Shown: positions 40,716 to 49,925, counted from the first letter of the stretch. The stretch: DNA of 64,000 bases from Janthinobacterium agaricidamnosum NBRC 102515 = DSM 9628 (GCF_000723165.1 NZ_HG322949.1:3831296-3895295); one strand, 5' to 3'. The notes: a model not told the origin generated them from the sequence alone. Numbers and translations are program-made.

Positions 40716-41852
40716 ATGACCTCTGCCCTGCCCTTCCTGCCCTTTTCAAAACCCACCATCGACGAAGCGACCATTGCCGCCGTCGGCGAGGTGCTGCGCT
40801 CCGGCTGGATTACCAGCGGCCCGAAAGTGCAAGCTTTCGAGGCCCAATTATCCGAATATTTCGGCGGCCGTCCGGTCCGCACCTTCAATTCCGGCACCTG
40901 CACCATGGAGATCGCGCTGCGCATCGCCGGTGTCAAGCCCGGCGATGAAGTCATCACCACCCCGGTATCGTGGGTGGCGACAGCGAATGTCATCATTGAA
41001 GTCGGCGCCACGCCGGTATTCGCCGATATCGACCCGGTCACCCGCAATATCGACCTCGACAAGCTGGAAGCGGCGATCACGCCGCGCACCAAGGCCATCA
41101 TCCCGGTCTATCTGTCCGGCCTGCCGGTCGATATGGACCGTTTGTACGCCATCGCCGATAAATACCAGTTGCGCGTGGTCGAAGACGCGGCCCAGGCGTT
41201 CGGTTCGTCGTGGCGTGGCAAGCGCATCGGCTCGTTCGGCGACTTCGTCTCGTTCAGCTTCCAGGCGAATAAGAACATCACCACCGGCGAAGGCGGCTGC
41301 CTGGTCTTGAATAACCTGGAAGAAGCGCGCCTGGCCGAGAAATACCGGCTGCAAGGCGTGACGCGCAGCGGCCTCGACGGCATCGATGTCGACCTGCTGG
41401 GCGGCAAATACAATATGAGCGACATCATGGCCGCCATCGGCCTGGGCCAGTTCGCCAACATCGAAGCGATCACGGCACACCGCCGCGCGCTGGCGCGCCA
41501 CTACTTCGAACAATTCGGCAGCGATTTCGAAGCGCTCAGCGGCGCCCAGTTGCCGGTCGCCGATTTCGACAACAGCAACTGGCATTTGTTCCAGATTATC
41601 TTGCCGGATAACGGCCCCGGCACCCGCGCCGCGTTCATGCAGAAAATGGCCGAGCAAAATGTCGGCACAGGCTATCATTACGCACCGATCCACCTGTTCA
41701 CGATGTACAAGGAACGCGGTTTTACCGAAGGCATGTTCCCGGTATCGGAAAAAATCGGCCGCCTGACGGTGACCTTGCCGATGTTTTATGCGATGACCAA
41801 ACAGGACGTCGAGCGCGCCGTGGCGACGATCAAATCCATCCTCGTTAAATAA
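40716..41852 (+). CDS. arnB: UDP-4-amino-4-deoxy-L-arabinose aminotransferase
   Basis: A 378-residue DegT/DnrJ/EryC1 aminotransferase. It starts FLPFSKPTIDEATIAAVGEV, with the SGWITSGPKVQAFE motif, the substrate-pocket region VVEDAAQAFGSSWRGKRIGS and the PLP lysine in FSFQANKNITTGEGG. It transfers an amino group from glutamate to UDP-4-keto-arabinose made by the dehydrogenase encoded at 43788. Second enzyme of the Ara4N pathway; arnC follows after 11 bp. Confidence 0.94.
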   Translation: MTSALPFLPFSKPTIDEATIAAVGEVLRSGWITSGPKVQAFEAQLSEYFGGRPVRTFNSGTCTMEIALRIAGVKPGDEVITTPVSWVATANVIIEVGATPVFADIDPVTRNIDLDKLEAAITPRTKAIIPVYLSGLPVDMDRLYAIADKYQLRVVEDAAQAFGSSWRGKRIGSFGDFVSFSFQANKNITTGEGGCLVLNNLEEARLAEKYRLQGVTRSGLDGIDVDLLGGKYNMSDIMAAIGLGQFANIEAITAHRRALARHYFEQFGSDFEALSGAQLPVADFDNSNWHLFQIILPDNGPGTRAAFMQKMAEQNVGTGYHYAPIHLFTMYKERGFTEGMFPVSEKIGRLTVTLPMFYAMTKQDVERAVATIKSILVK

Positions 41853-41863
41853 AGATTGCGCCG

Positions 41864-42853
41864 ATGAAACCTGAACTATCCATCATCATCCCGATCTATA
41901 ACGAACAGGCCGGCCTGGCCAGCCTGTTTGCGCGGCTGTATCCGTCGCTCGACGCACTGGACTTGTCGTATGAAATCATTTTCGTCAACGATGGCAGCCG
42001 CGACAATTCGGTGACCATCCTGGCCGACCAGTTCCGCGCCCGTCCCGACGTCACCCGCGTAGTGCTGTTCAATGGCAATTACGGCCAGCATATGGCGATC
42101 CTGGCCGGCTTCGAAGCGTCGCGCGGCGAGATCATGGTCACGCTGGACGCCGACTTGCAGAATCCGCCAGAGGAAATCGGCAACCTGGTCGCCAAGATGC
42201 GCGAAGGCTACGATTACGTCGGTTCGATCCGCCGCAAGCGGCAAGATTCGGCATGGCGCACGCTGGCCTCGAAAATGATGAACCGTTTGCGCGAAAAAAT
42301 TACCAATATCAAGATCACCGACCAGGGCAATATGCTGCGCGCCTACGGCCGCAATGTGATCGACCTGGTCAACCAGTGCGCCGAAGTCAATACCTTCGTG
42401 CCGGCGCTGGCCTATACCTTTGCCCGCAAGCCGACCGAGATCGTGGTCGAACATGAAGAACGTTCCGCCGGCGAATCGAAATATTCGCTGTACAGCCTGA
42501 TTCGCCTCAACTTTGACCTGGTGACTGGATTTTCCTTGATACCACTGCAAATGTTTTCCATGCTCGGCATGGGCTTATCGGCCGCTTCCGGCCTGCTGGT
42601 GATCTTCCTGCTGATCCGCCGCTTCCTGCTCGGCGCCGAAGCGGAAGGCGTGTTCACGCTGTTCGCGATCGCCTTCTTCTTCATGGGCGTGATCCTGTTC
42701 GGCATCGGTTTGCTGGGCGAATACGTCGGCCGCATCTTCCAGCAAGTGCGCGCCCGTCCGCGCTACGTGGTGCAAACCATCTTGCAGGACGGCGCCAGCG
42801 GCAATGATGCAGAGACACCCGTCAGGCTGGAAAAACGCCAGGTGGGCCGCTGA
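41864..42853 (+). CDS. arnC: Undecaprenyl-phosphate 4-deoxy-4-formamido-L-arabinose transferase
   Basis: A 329-residue family-2 glycosyltransferase with a GT-A domain (LSIIIPIYNEQAGLASLFAR, DXD-type TLDADLQNPPEEIG) and two C-terminal membrane helices (about 235-310: LGMGLSAASGLLVIFLLIRR and TLFAIAFFFMGVILFGIGLL). It moves formylated Ara4N from UDP to undecaprenyl phosphate at the inner membrane. Its stop overlaps the start of the formyltransferase gene (TGATG). Confidence 0.94.
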   Translation: MKPELSIIIPIYNEQAGLASLFARLYPSLDALDLSYEIIFVNDGSRDNSVTILADQFRARPDVTRVVLFNGNYGQHMAILAGFEASRGEIMVTLDADLQNPPEEIGNLVAKMREGYDYVGSIRRKRQDSAWRTLASKMMNRLREKITNIKITDQGNMLRAYGRNVIDLVNQCAEVNTFVPALAYTFARKPTEIVVEHEERSAGESKYSLYSLIRLNFDLVTGFSLIPLQMFSMLGMGLSAASGLLVIFLLIRRFLLGAEAEGVFTLFAIAFFFMGVILFGIGLLGEYVGRIFQQVRARPRYVVQTILQDGASGNDAETPVRLEKRQVGR

Positions 42854-43791
42854 TGAGCGTTCACCGTCAACGCGCGGTGGTGTTTGCCTACCACAATGTC
42901 GGCGTGCGCTGCATCAAGGTCTTGCTGGCGGGCGGCGTCGATATCGCGCTGGTCGTCACGCATGCAGACAATCCCGATGAAAACCTGTGGTTCGAATCGG
43001 TGCTGACCCTGTGCCAGGCCGAAGGCATCCCCTGCATCACGCCGGCCGACGCCAAATCGCCGGCCTTGCTGGAACGCGTCCGGGCGGCACAGCCGGACTT
43101 GATGTTCAGCTTTTATTACCGCAACATGCTGCCGGCCAGCATCCTGGAAGTGGCGCCCGCCTACAATATGCACGGTTCGCTGCTGCCGCAATTCCGCGGC
43201 CGCGCGCCGGTCAACTGGGCGGTGCTGCATGGCGCCGCCGAAACCGGCGCCACCTTGCATGAAATGACGGCCAAGCCGGACGCCGGCGCCATCGTCGCAC
43301 AAACCGCGGTGCCGATCCTGCCCGACGATACCGCGTTCGAAGTCTTCGGCAAGGTCACCGTGGCCGCCGAACAAACCCTGTGGCAAGTGTTGCCGGCCAT
43401 GCTGGACGGCACGGCGCCCCGGCGCCACAACGATTTGACGCAAGGCGGCTATTTCGGCGGACGCAAGCCGGAAGACGGCCGCATCGACTGGAATTTACCG
43501 GCGCACACCGTGTATAACCTGCACCGCGCGGTTGCGCCGCCGTATCCGGGCGCGTTTACCGAAGTAAATAATGTCGTTTATATCATCGAACGGGCCCGTT
43601 TGAGCACACGCTCCACGCGAAGTTTGCCACCGGGCTTGGCAGTAGTGGATAATTGCATCTTTGGCGTTTGCGGCGATGGCCGCATGCTGGCGATTTCCGC
43701 CCTGACGGCAGACGGTGCGGCTGTTTCTGCGGAGCAACTGCAAAACAATCTGGCCCGCACCATAAAAATTACACAAGAGAATCTCACATGA
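42853..43791 (+). CDS. UDP-L-Ara4N formyltransferase (ArnA N-terminal half as separate protein)
   Basis: A 312-residue protein homologous to the formyltransferase half of E. coli ArnA and to methionyl-tRNA formyltransferase. It carries the signature YNMHGSLLPQFRGRAPVNWA with the catalytic Asn/His and, later, the Asp in KPDAGAIVAQ. It formylates UDP-Ara4N with N10-formyltetrahydrofolate. In E. coli this is fused to the dehydrogenase; here it ends at TGA 43789-43791, overlapping ATG 43788 of the next gene, so ArnA is split in two coupled proteins. Confidence 0.92.
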   Translation: MSVHRQRAVVFAYHNVGVRCIKVLLAGGVDIALVVTHADNPDENLWFESVLTLCQAEGIPCITPADAKSPALLERVRAAQPDLMFSFYYRNMLPASILEVAPAYNMHGSLLPQFRGRAPVNWAVLHGAAETGATLHEMTAKPDAGAIVAQTAVPILPDDTAFEVFGKVTVAAEQTLWQVLPAMLDGTAPRRHNDLTQGGYFGGRKPEDGRIDWNLPAHTVYNLHRAVAPPYPGAFTEVNNVVYIIERARLSTRSTRSLPPGLAVVDNCIFGVCGDGRMLAISALTADGAAVSAEQLQNNLARTIKITQENLT

Positions 43792-44840
43792 AAAAAGTCC
43801 TCATCCTCGGCGTCAACGGCTTCATCGGCCATCATCTGTCGAAACGCATCCTGGAAACCACCGACTGGCACGTGTATGGCATGGACATGAATACCGACCG
43901 GATCACGGAATTGCTCGACAATCCAGCCTACAAGACGCGCATGCACTTCTTTGAAGGCGACATCACGATCAACAAGGAATGGGTCGAGTACCACGTCAAG
44001 AAGTGCGACGTGATCTTGCCGCTGGTGGCGATCGCCACCCCGTCGACCTACGTCAAGCAGCCGCTGCGCGTGTTCGAACTGGACTTCGAAGCCAACCTGC
44101 CGATCGTGCGTTCGGCCGCCAAATACGGCAAGCACCTGGTCTTCCCGTCGACCTCGGAAGTGTATGGCATGTGCCACGACGACGAATTCGATCCGGAAAA
44201 CTCCGAATTGATTTGCGGCCCGATCAACAAGCCGCGCTGGATTTACTCGAACGCCAAGCAATTGATGGACCGCGTGATCTGGGGGTACGGCATGGAAGGC
44301 TTGAACTTCACGCTGTTCCGTCCATTCAACTGGATCGGCGCCGGCCTCGATTCGATCCACACGCCGAAAGAAGGTTCGTCGCGCGTGGTGACCCAGTTCT
44401 TTGGCCATATCGTGCGTGGCGAAAACATTTCGCTGGTCGATGGCGGCGCGCAAAAACGCGCGTTCACCTACATCGACGACGGCATCGATGCGCTGATCCG
44501 CATCATCGCCAATCAAAACGGCGTCGCCAGCGGCAAGATCTACAACATCGGCAATCCGACCAACAACTATTCGATCCGCGACCTGGCCGGCATGATGCTG
44601 ACCCTGGCGGCCGAATACCCGGAATACGCCGAAGGCGCAAAACACGTCAAGATCGTCGAAACCACCTCCGGCGCCTACTATGGCGCGGGTTACCAGGACG
44701 TGCAGAACCGCGTGCCGAAAATCACCAACACCTGCGAAGAGCTGGGCTGGAAACCGAGCACCACCATGGCCGATTCGCTGCGTTATATTTTCGACGCCTA
44801 CCGCGGCCAGGTAGCGCAAGCCCAAGCCTTGATGGACTGA
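43788..44840 (+). CDS. UDP-glucuronate oxidative decarboxylase (ArnA C-terminal half as separate protein)
   Basis: A 350-residue extended SDR enzyme. NAD-binding GVNGFIGHHLSKRIL at the start, catalytic VFPSTSEVYGMCHDDEFD with Ser/Glu, and the Y-x3-K pair in RWIYSNAKQLMD, as in the ArnA decarboxylase. It oxidises and decarboxylates UDP-glucuronate to the 4-keto-arabinose intermediate, the first step of the pathway. It is translationally coupled to the formyltransferase (ATGA overlap). Confidence 0.93.
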   Translation: MKKVLILGVNGFIGHHLSKRILETTDWHVYGMDMNTDRITELLDNPAYKTRMHFFEGDITINKEWVEYHVKKCDVILPLVAIATPSTYVKQPLRVFELDFEANLPIVRSAAKYGKHLVFPSTSEVYGMCHDDEFDPENSELICGPINKPRWIYSNAKQLMDRVIWGYGMEGLNFTLFRPFNWIGAGLDSIHTPKEGSSRVVTQFFGHIVRGENISLVDGGAQKRAFTYIDDGIDALIRIIANQNGVASGKIYNIGNPTNNYSIRDLAGMMLTLAAEYPEYAEGAKHVKIVETTSGAYYGAGYQDVQNRVPKITNTCEELGWKPSTTMADSLRYIFDAYRGQVAQAQALMD

Positions 44841-44844
44841 TGAG

Positions 44845-45819
44845 TTGACCGCAACGCTGAAGCAAGACCGGCCGCTGTTGACGTTGAAGATCGACGTCGA
44901 CACGTATCGCGGCACCCGCGAAGGCATGCTGAACCTGGTGCGCATCCTGCATGCGTACCAGGCCCGCGCGACCTTCCTGTTTTCGCTCGGCCCGGACCAC
45001 ACCGGCTGGGCCTTGCGGCGCGCGCTGAAGCCCGGCTTTTTCAGCAAGGTGTCGCGCACCTCGGTGGTCGAGCATTACGGCTTGAAGACCTTGATGTACG
45101 GCACCCTGTTGCCGGGACCCGACATCGGCAAGGAATGCACGGAACAGTTGCGCACCGTGTGCGAGGCCGGCTTCGAAGGCGGCATCCATACCTGGGATCA
45201 CGTGTTGTGGCAAGACAACGTCGCGACCCGCGACCCGCGCTGGACCACCAGCATGATGCGCAAGGCGGCCGGCCGCTACACGCAAGTGTTCGGCAAGGCG
45301 CCGCACACCCATGGCGCGGCCGGCTGGCAAATGAACCGGCACGCGTTTGGCGAGCACGACACTGCCGGCTACCGCTACGCATCGGACGGCCGCGCGGTGC
45401 TGCTCGACAATGGCGCGATGGCCAATCCGGCCGACGGTCCGCACCGCTTGTCGTCCGGCGACACCGTGTTGTCGTGCATCCAGCTGCCGACCACGCTGCC
45501 GACACTGGATGAATTGCTGGGCCGCGAGATCGATGGTAAATTGATCACGACCAGCAATATCGCACCGCATATTCTTGGCCTGACTGAAAAAAACCGCCGC
45601 GATCACGTATATACCTTGCATGCGGAGCTTGAAGGGCAAAAACTCGCCCCCATTTTCGAGCAACTACTGGCAGGGTGGCTGGCGCAAGGATATCAACTGG
45701 CGTCGATGGCGGATTATTACGACAAAGTAAAAGACGCGGCGCTGCCGGTCTGCCCCATTACCTGGGGTGAATTACCGGGACGTTCCGGCCAGTTGATCGT
45801 GCAAGGCACAGCACGCTAA
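44845..45819 (+). CDS. arnD: 4-deoxy-4-formamido-L-arabinose-phosphoundecaprenol deformylase
   Basis: A 324-residue NodB-family deacetylase. LKIDVDTYRGTREGMLNLVR supplies the metal-binding/catalytic Asp and GGIHTWDHVLWQD the His pair. It removes the formyl group after transfer to the lipid carrier so that ArnT can use it. The start is TTG 44845: the overlapping ATG at 44840 reads into a stop at once. It is the last arn gene; arnE and arnF flippase genes are not in the window. Confidence 0.92.
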   Translation: MTATLKQDRPLLTLKIDVDTYRGTREGMLNLVRILHAYQARATFLFSLGPDHTGWALRRALKPGFFSKVSRTSVVEHYGLKTLMYGTLLPGPDIGKECTEQLRTVCEAGFEGGIHTWDHVLWQDNVATRDPRWTTSMMRKAAGRYTQVFGKAPHTHGAAGWQMNRHAFGEHDTAGYRYASDGRAVLLDNGAMANPADGPHRLSSGDTVLSCIQLPTTLPTLDELLGREIDGKLITTSNIAPHILGLTEKNRRDHVYTLHAELEGQKLAPIFEQLLAGWLAQGYQLASMADYYDKVKDAALPVCPITWGELPGRSGQLIVQGTAR

Positions 45820-45910
45820 ACGCCACCGCCCCGGCGCCCATCGGCGGGCTCCCTGCTTGCGCTGTCAGGTATGAAATCAGCGCTGAAGTTCACCGTTCAG
45901 GAGAGAACCT

Positions 45911-46381
45911 GTGGCCGATAGCCCAACCGTAACAAGCGTGCCCGATTTTTCCGCCGCCATGACCAGCGGCAAGACTTTCCAATTTTCCGGCCGTCCGGCG
46001 AGCTGCACCGTGCTGTTTTTCTATCCGAAAGACAACACGCCGGGCTGCACCACTGAAAACATCGCCTTCCGCGACTTGTATCCGCAATTTAGCGCCGCCG
46101 GCGCGGAAATCTACGGCGTCAGCCGCGATTCCTTGCGCTCGCACGAAAGCTTCAAGGCCAAGCTGGCACTGCCTTTCGAGTTGATTTCCGACCCGGACGA
46201 AGCGGTTTGCCTGCTGTTCAACGTGATGAAGATGAAACAGATGTATGGCAAGACGGTGCGCGGCATCGAGCGCAGCACGTTTGTGATTGACGCTGATGGC
46301 AGATTGGTGAAAGAATGGAGAGGCGTGAAAGTCGCAGGTCACGTCGATGAAGTGCTGGAATTCGTGGCGCGTCAACAGTAA
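45911..46381 (+). CDS. bcp: Thioredoxin-dependent peroxiredoxin, Bcp/PrxQ family
   Basis: A 156-residue protein with VLFFYPKDNTPGCTTENIAF, in which the peroxidatic Cys is in PGCTTE. The resolving Cys that often follows five residues later is absent; the only other Cys is in EAVCLLFNVMK. It reduces hydrogen peroxide and organic hydroperoxides in the cytoplasm. The start is GTG 45911, with CAGGAGAG about 6 bp upstream. It is separated from arnD by 91 bp and from the PhoH gene by 289 bp, in which I see no gene. Confidence 0.93.
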   Translation: MADSPTVTSVPDFSAAMTSGKTFQFSGRPASCTVLFFYPKDNTPGCTTENIAFRDLYPQFSAAGAEIYGVSRDSLRSHESFKAKLALPFELISDPDEAVCLLFNVMKMKQMYGKTVRGIERSTFVIDADGRLVKEWRGVKVAGHVDEVLEFVARQQ

Positions 46382-46670
46382 AGCGCGCCTTGGCTTCCAG
46401 GAAGAGTTGATCAACCGTAGCCAACCCCGCACCAGGCCATTTTGAGTCACAGAAGAAACATCTTAATCACCTCCACCGAGCGGGCCGACAGCCCGCCGAC
46501 GGTATCCGCAACAGGCCAGAACCTGGCCTGCCGTCCATTTTATAGCCCCGCATCTTTGTTTTTTTTCTGCCTTACCCGCATGACCTCCCGCATCCACCCC
46601 ATCGGCGTTACCGCGACCAGCGGGCGACTGGTGGGCGGACCATTCCAGAAATTTTTTGATTGAGATCCTG

Positions 46671-48512
46671 ATGCCACTGCCAAAAATACCTAGCAAGCCA
46701 GCCACTATCCTGCTGGCACAAGATTACCCGACCGCGGCCAGCCCGCGCCCAGCAGTAGCAGCGACAGCCGTACCCGCAGTCCCGAAAACCGCCGCGGCGC
46801 CGAAAAAGGCCGCGGCCATCAAGGCCGTCCCGACCCCGGTCGAAGCGGTCGCAACCGTCGCGGCAACGCCAGCCAAGCCGGTGCGCAACGCCGCCACCAG
46901 GATCAAGCAAGTGGCGGCCCTGGTGGTCGCCAAGGCGGCCGAACCAGTAGTCGCCGCAGCGGCGCCTGCGCCGGCAGCCAAGGCCAAGACGCCGGCGCGG
47001 GCCAAGGTCACGCCGATCAAGCAGGCCGAAAAACCGCATCCGGCGAAGCACAAGGCGGTCGAAGTGCAGCTCAAATCGTCGGCCAGCCGCGCCGCCGACC
47101 AGACCGGCGTCACCAAGCTGTTCGTGCTCGACACCAATGTGCTGATGCACGATCCATCGTCGCTGTTCCGCTTCGAGGAACACGACGTCTACCTGCCGAT
47201 GATGACGCTGGAAGAGCTGGACAACCACAAGAAGGGCATGACCGAAGTGGCGCGCAACGCCCGCCAGGTGTCGCGCACGCTCGATGCGCTGGTCAGCAAC
47301 ACCGACGACGACGCGATCGAAAAAGGCATCCCGCTGGCCAAGCTGGGCAACAAGGACGCCAAGGGCCGTTTGTTCTTCCAGACCCGCTTGCAAAGCGCCG
47401 ACTTGCCGGTCGGTTTGCCAGTCGGCAAGGCCGACAACCAGATCCTGGCCGTGGTGCGCTCGCTGGAGAGCGAACAGGAAGGCCGTCCGGTGGTGCTGGT
47501 GTCGAAAGACATCAATATGCGCATCAAGGCGCGCGCGCTGGGCTTGCCGGCCGAAGACTACTTCAACGACCATGTGCTGGAAGACACCGACTTGCTGTAC
47601 TCGGGCATCGTCCAGTTGCCGGACGACTTCTGGAACAAGCACGGCAAGGACATGGAGTCCTGGCAAGAGAACAAGAACGGCGTCAGCTCCACGTTCTACC
47701 GCGTGACCGGCCCGTTCGTGCCATCGATGCTGGTCAACCAGTTCATTTACCTGGAACCGAAAAACGGCGAAGCGCCGTTCTATGGCCAAGTCAAGCAATT
47801 GAACGGCAAGACCGCCGTGCTGCAAACGCTGCGCGACTTTAGCCACAGCAAGAACAATGTCTGGGGCGTGACCGCGCGCAACCGCGAACAGAATTTCGCG
47901 CTGAACTTGCTGATGAATCCGGAATGCGACTTCGTCACCCTGCTCGGCCAGGCCGGCACCGGCAAGACCCTGCTGGCGCTCGCCGCCGGCCTGGCGCAAG
48001 TGCTGGAAACCAAGCTCTACAACGAAATCATCGTCACCCGCGTGACGGTGCCGGTCGGTGAAGACATCGGTTTCTTGCCGGGTACCGAAGAAGAAAAAAT
48101 GTCGCCATGGATGGGCGCGTTCGACGACAACCTGGAAGTGCTGAACAAATCCGATTCGGATGGCGGCGAATGGGGCCGCGCGGCGACGCAAGACCTGATC
48201 CGTTCGCGCATCAAGATCAAATCGCTGAACTTCATGCGCGGCCGCACCTTCGTCAACAAGTTCCTGATCATCGACGAAGCGCAAAACCTGACGCCGAAAC
48301 AGGTCAAGACCTTGGTCACGCGCGCCGGTCCAGGCACCAAGATCCTGTGCCTGGGCAACATCGCGCAGATCGACACGCCCTACCTGACCGAAGGTTCGAG
48401 CGGTCTGACCTATGTGGTCGACCGTTTCAAGGGCTGGTCGCACAGCGGTCACGTGACGCTGGCGCGCGGCGAACGTTCGCGCCTGGCCGATCACGCCAGC
48501 GAAGTACTGTAA
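46671..48512 (+). CDS. phoH: PIN domain-PhoH fusion ATPase (PhoH2/YlaK type) with long basic Ala-rich N-terminus
   Basis: A 613-residue protein from ATG 46671 (a TTG at 46656 is possible). Residues 1-145 are an Ala/Lys/Pro/Val-rich basic extension without predicted fold. Residues about 148-290 form a PIN RNase domain with the conserved Asp in FVLDTNVLMHDPSSLFRF and acidic positions in MMTLEELDNHK. The PhoH ATPase follows, with Walker A GQAGTGKT near residue 425 and DEAQNLTPKQVKTL. Family members couple RNA unwinding to cleavage. The basic tail could bind RNA. It is ended by a strong terminator. Confidence 0.92.
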   Translation: MPLPKIPSKPATILLAQDYPTAASPRPAVAATAVPAVPKTAAAPKKAAAIKAVPTPVEAVATVAATPAKPVRNAATRIKQVAALVVAKAAEPVVAAAAPAPAAKAKTPARAKVTPIKQAEKPHPAKHKAVEVQLKSSASRAADQTGVTKLFVLDTNVLMHDPSSLFRFEEHDVYLPMMTLEELDNHKKGMTEVARNARQVSRTLDALVSNTDDDAIEKGIPLAKLGNKDAKGRLFFQTRLQSADLPVGLPVGKADNQILAVVRSLESEQEGRPVVLVSKDINMRIKARALGLPAEDYFNDHVLEDTDLLYSGIVQLPDDFWNKHGKDMESWQENKNGVSSTFYRVTGPFVPSMLVNQFIYLEPKNGEAPFYGQVKQLNGKTAVLQTLRDFSHSKNNVWGVTARNREQNFALNLLMNPECDFVTLLGQAGTGKTLLALAAGLAQVLETKLYNEIIVTRVTVPVGEDIGFLPGTEEEKMSPWMGAFDDNLEVLNKSDSDGGEWGRAATQDLIRSRIKIKSLNFMRGRTFVNKFLIIDEAQNLTPKQVKTLVTRAGPGTKILCLGNIAQIDTPYLTEGSSGLTYVVDRFKGWSHSGHVTLARGERSRLADHASEVL

Positions 48513-48549
48513 AAATTTGCGGGCGGCCCAAGCCGCTACTGCAAAGCAA

Positions 48550-48588
48550 AAGCCCCGCCGGCAGACATGCTGGCGGGCTTTTTTTTTT
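48550..48588 (+). terminator. Terminator of the PIN-PhoH gene
   Basis: GC-rich stem AGCCCCGCCGGCA/TGCTGGCGGGCT with a 4-nt loop GACA and one bulge, preceded by an A run and followed by T9-T10. It lies just before the ECF promoter of the next operon. Confidence 0.9.
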
Positions 48589-48608
48589 AAAATATTTATT
48601 CGTATGGT

Positions 48609-48634
48609 GTAACCAATCTGTACGGCTGAACGAA
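48609..48634 (+). promoter_or_regulatory. ECF-type promoter, GTAACC-N16-CGAA
   Basis: GTAACC at 48609-48614 and CGAA at 48631-48634, exactly 16 bp apart, 49 bp before the nrsF-like start. The same element with the same spacing precedes the lipoprotein gene at 49926. To my recollection this is the motif reported for the SigF/NrsF regulon of Caulobacter. Confidence 0.75.
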
Positions 48635-48682
48635 TACAAAAAAAGCGCATGTGCGCGCACTTAAGCAACCCCGGGGAATTGA

Positions 48683-49324
48683 ATGAAGACGCATGATCTG
48701 GTAGCGATGCTGGCCAACGGCACTGAGGCTGTGGATCCACGGTTTGTCGAGAAACGCTTCGCTCTGGCGCTGGCCCTGGGCCTGTCCGGGGGCGCTTTCC
48801 TGATGGTGCTGCTGCTGGGTGTGCGGCATGACCTGATGCAAGTTATCGGTAGCGGCATGTTCTGGCTGAAGGTCTCGTTCCCGGTTGCGGTGATATGCGC
48901 CACGCTCTCCGTCACCAGCCGGCTGGCCCGGCCCGGGCGCACTGCGGGGGTGGGCTGGATCGCGTTCGGTGTCGTGCTGGCGGCGTTCTGGCTCAGTGGC
49001 ATTGCCATCCTGACGGCCGCGCCGCCCGAGCTTCGCTCCAATTTGGCTCTGGGCAAAACCTGGCGCGTGTGCGCCGCCTGCGTGACCTTGCTGTCGATTC
49101 CGGCATTTGGCGCAGTGTTCTGGGCGCTGCGCGGGCTGGCGCCGACACGGGAAAGACAGACCGGAACGTCCGCCGGATTGCTGGCCGGAGCGCAGGGGCT
49201 GCTGGTGTATTGCTTCCATTGCCCCGAGACGGCGCTGCCATTCTGGGCGATCTGGTACACGCTTGGCATGCTGGTGCCGGCGGCCATCGGTGCCGCACTT
49301 GGCAAGGTTCTACTGCGTTGGTAG
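48683..49324 (+). CDS. nrsF: NrsF-family anti-sigma factor (DUF1109)
   Basis: A 213-residue protein with a short cytoplasmic start (MKTHDLVAMLANGTEAVDPR) and six hydrophobic helices, the DUF1109/NrsF layout. Conserved cysteines appear in the membrane part (RVCAACVTL and YCFHCPETALPF), which in the family are linked to sensing metal or oxidative stress. It should sequester the sigma factor encoded next, whose start overlaps its stop. The gene order here is anti-sigma first and sigma second. Confidence 0.9.
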   Translation: MKTHDLVAMLANGTEAVDPRFVEKRFALALALGLSGGAFLMVLLLGVRHDLMQVIGSGMFWLKVSFPVAVICATLSVTSRLARPGRTAGVGWIAFGVVLAAFWLSGIAILTAAPPELRSNLALGKTWRVCAACVTLLSIPAFGAVFWALRGLAPTRERQTGTSAGLLAGAQGLLVYCFHCPETALPFWAIWYTLGMLVPAAIGAALGKVLLRW

Positions 49325-49881
49325 AGAGCGGAGCGCGCTCCCGCACCGAGGAGCAATTGCACACATGGCTGCTTGCCGGACTCGATGGCGACGCGATGGC
49401 CTACCGTCGCTTCCTCGACGAGCTCAGCAAGCGCCTGCGCCCTTTTTTGCGCAAGCGCCTTTTTCATTCGCCGGACCATATCGAGGATATTGTCCAGGAG
49501 ATCCTGCTGGCGGTGCACAATGCACGTTCCACTTACCGCAGTGATCAGCCGCTGACCTCCTGGATTTATGCGATCGCGCGCTACAAGCTGGTGGACTTTC
49601 TCCGTTCCAACATGCGTCAAGATGCGCTGAACGATCCGCTGGACGACACGGAAGACCTGTTTGAGGAATCGTCGGAGCAAGTGAGCGATGCCCGCCGTGA
49701 TGTCGCCACCTTGCTTCAGCATCTGCCTGACCGCCAGCGCCTGCCCATCCAGCTGGTCAAGCTGGAGGAACTTTCCATTGCAGAGGCTGCCAGCAAAACG
49801 GGGTTCTCGGAATCCGCGGTCAAGGTAGGCATACACCGCGGCCTGAAAGCGCTCGCGGCCCTCATACGCCATCACGCGTAA
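49318..49881 (+). CDS. ECF RNA polymerase sigma factor
   Basis: About 187 residues. Sigma2 is in RFLDELSKRLRPFLRKRLFH, EDIVQEILLAVHNARSTYRS and PLTSWIYAIARYKLVDFLRS. Sigma4 is in LQHLPDRQRLPIQLVKLEEL and EAASKTGFSESAVKVGIHRG. TTG 49318 is taken as start since no ATG or GTG occurs before the first helix and it overlaps the nrsF stop by 7 bp. It is predicted to read GTAACC-N16-CGAA promoters, at its own operon and at the lipoprotein gene opposite. Confidence 0.9.
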   Translation: MVESGARSRTEEQLHTWLLAGLDGDAMAYRRFLDELSKRLRPFLRKRLFHSPDHIEDIVQEILLAVHNARSTYRSDQPLTSWIYAIARYKLVDFLRSNMRQDALNDPLDDTEDLFEESSEQVSDARRDVATLLQHLPDRQRLPIQLVKLEELSIAEAASKTGFSESAVKVGIHRGLKALAALIRHHA

Positions 49882-49882
49882 G

Positions 49883-49908
49883 CACCGTACCATGCAGCCG
49901 GTACGGTG
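49883..49908. terminator. Hairpin between convergent sigma and lipoprotein genes
   Basis: Perfect 9-bp stem CACCGTACC/GGTACGGTG with an 8-nt loop. There is no T run on either side, so it is a weak terminator candidate that could serve both strands. Confidence 0.5.
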
Positions 49909-49925
49909 ATCCTAAGGTCATCTAT

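Noticed and set aside
46608..48740. A 710-codon minus-strand frame opposite the PIN-PhoH gene
   Set aside because: It is a shadow frame. The plus strand has Walker, PIN and PhoH motifs in order and its own terminator.
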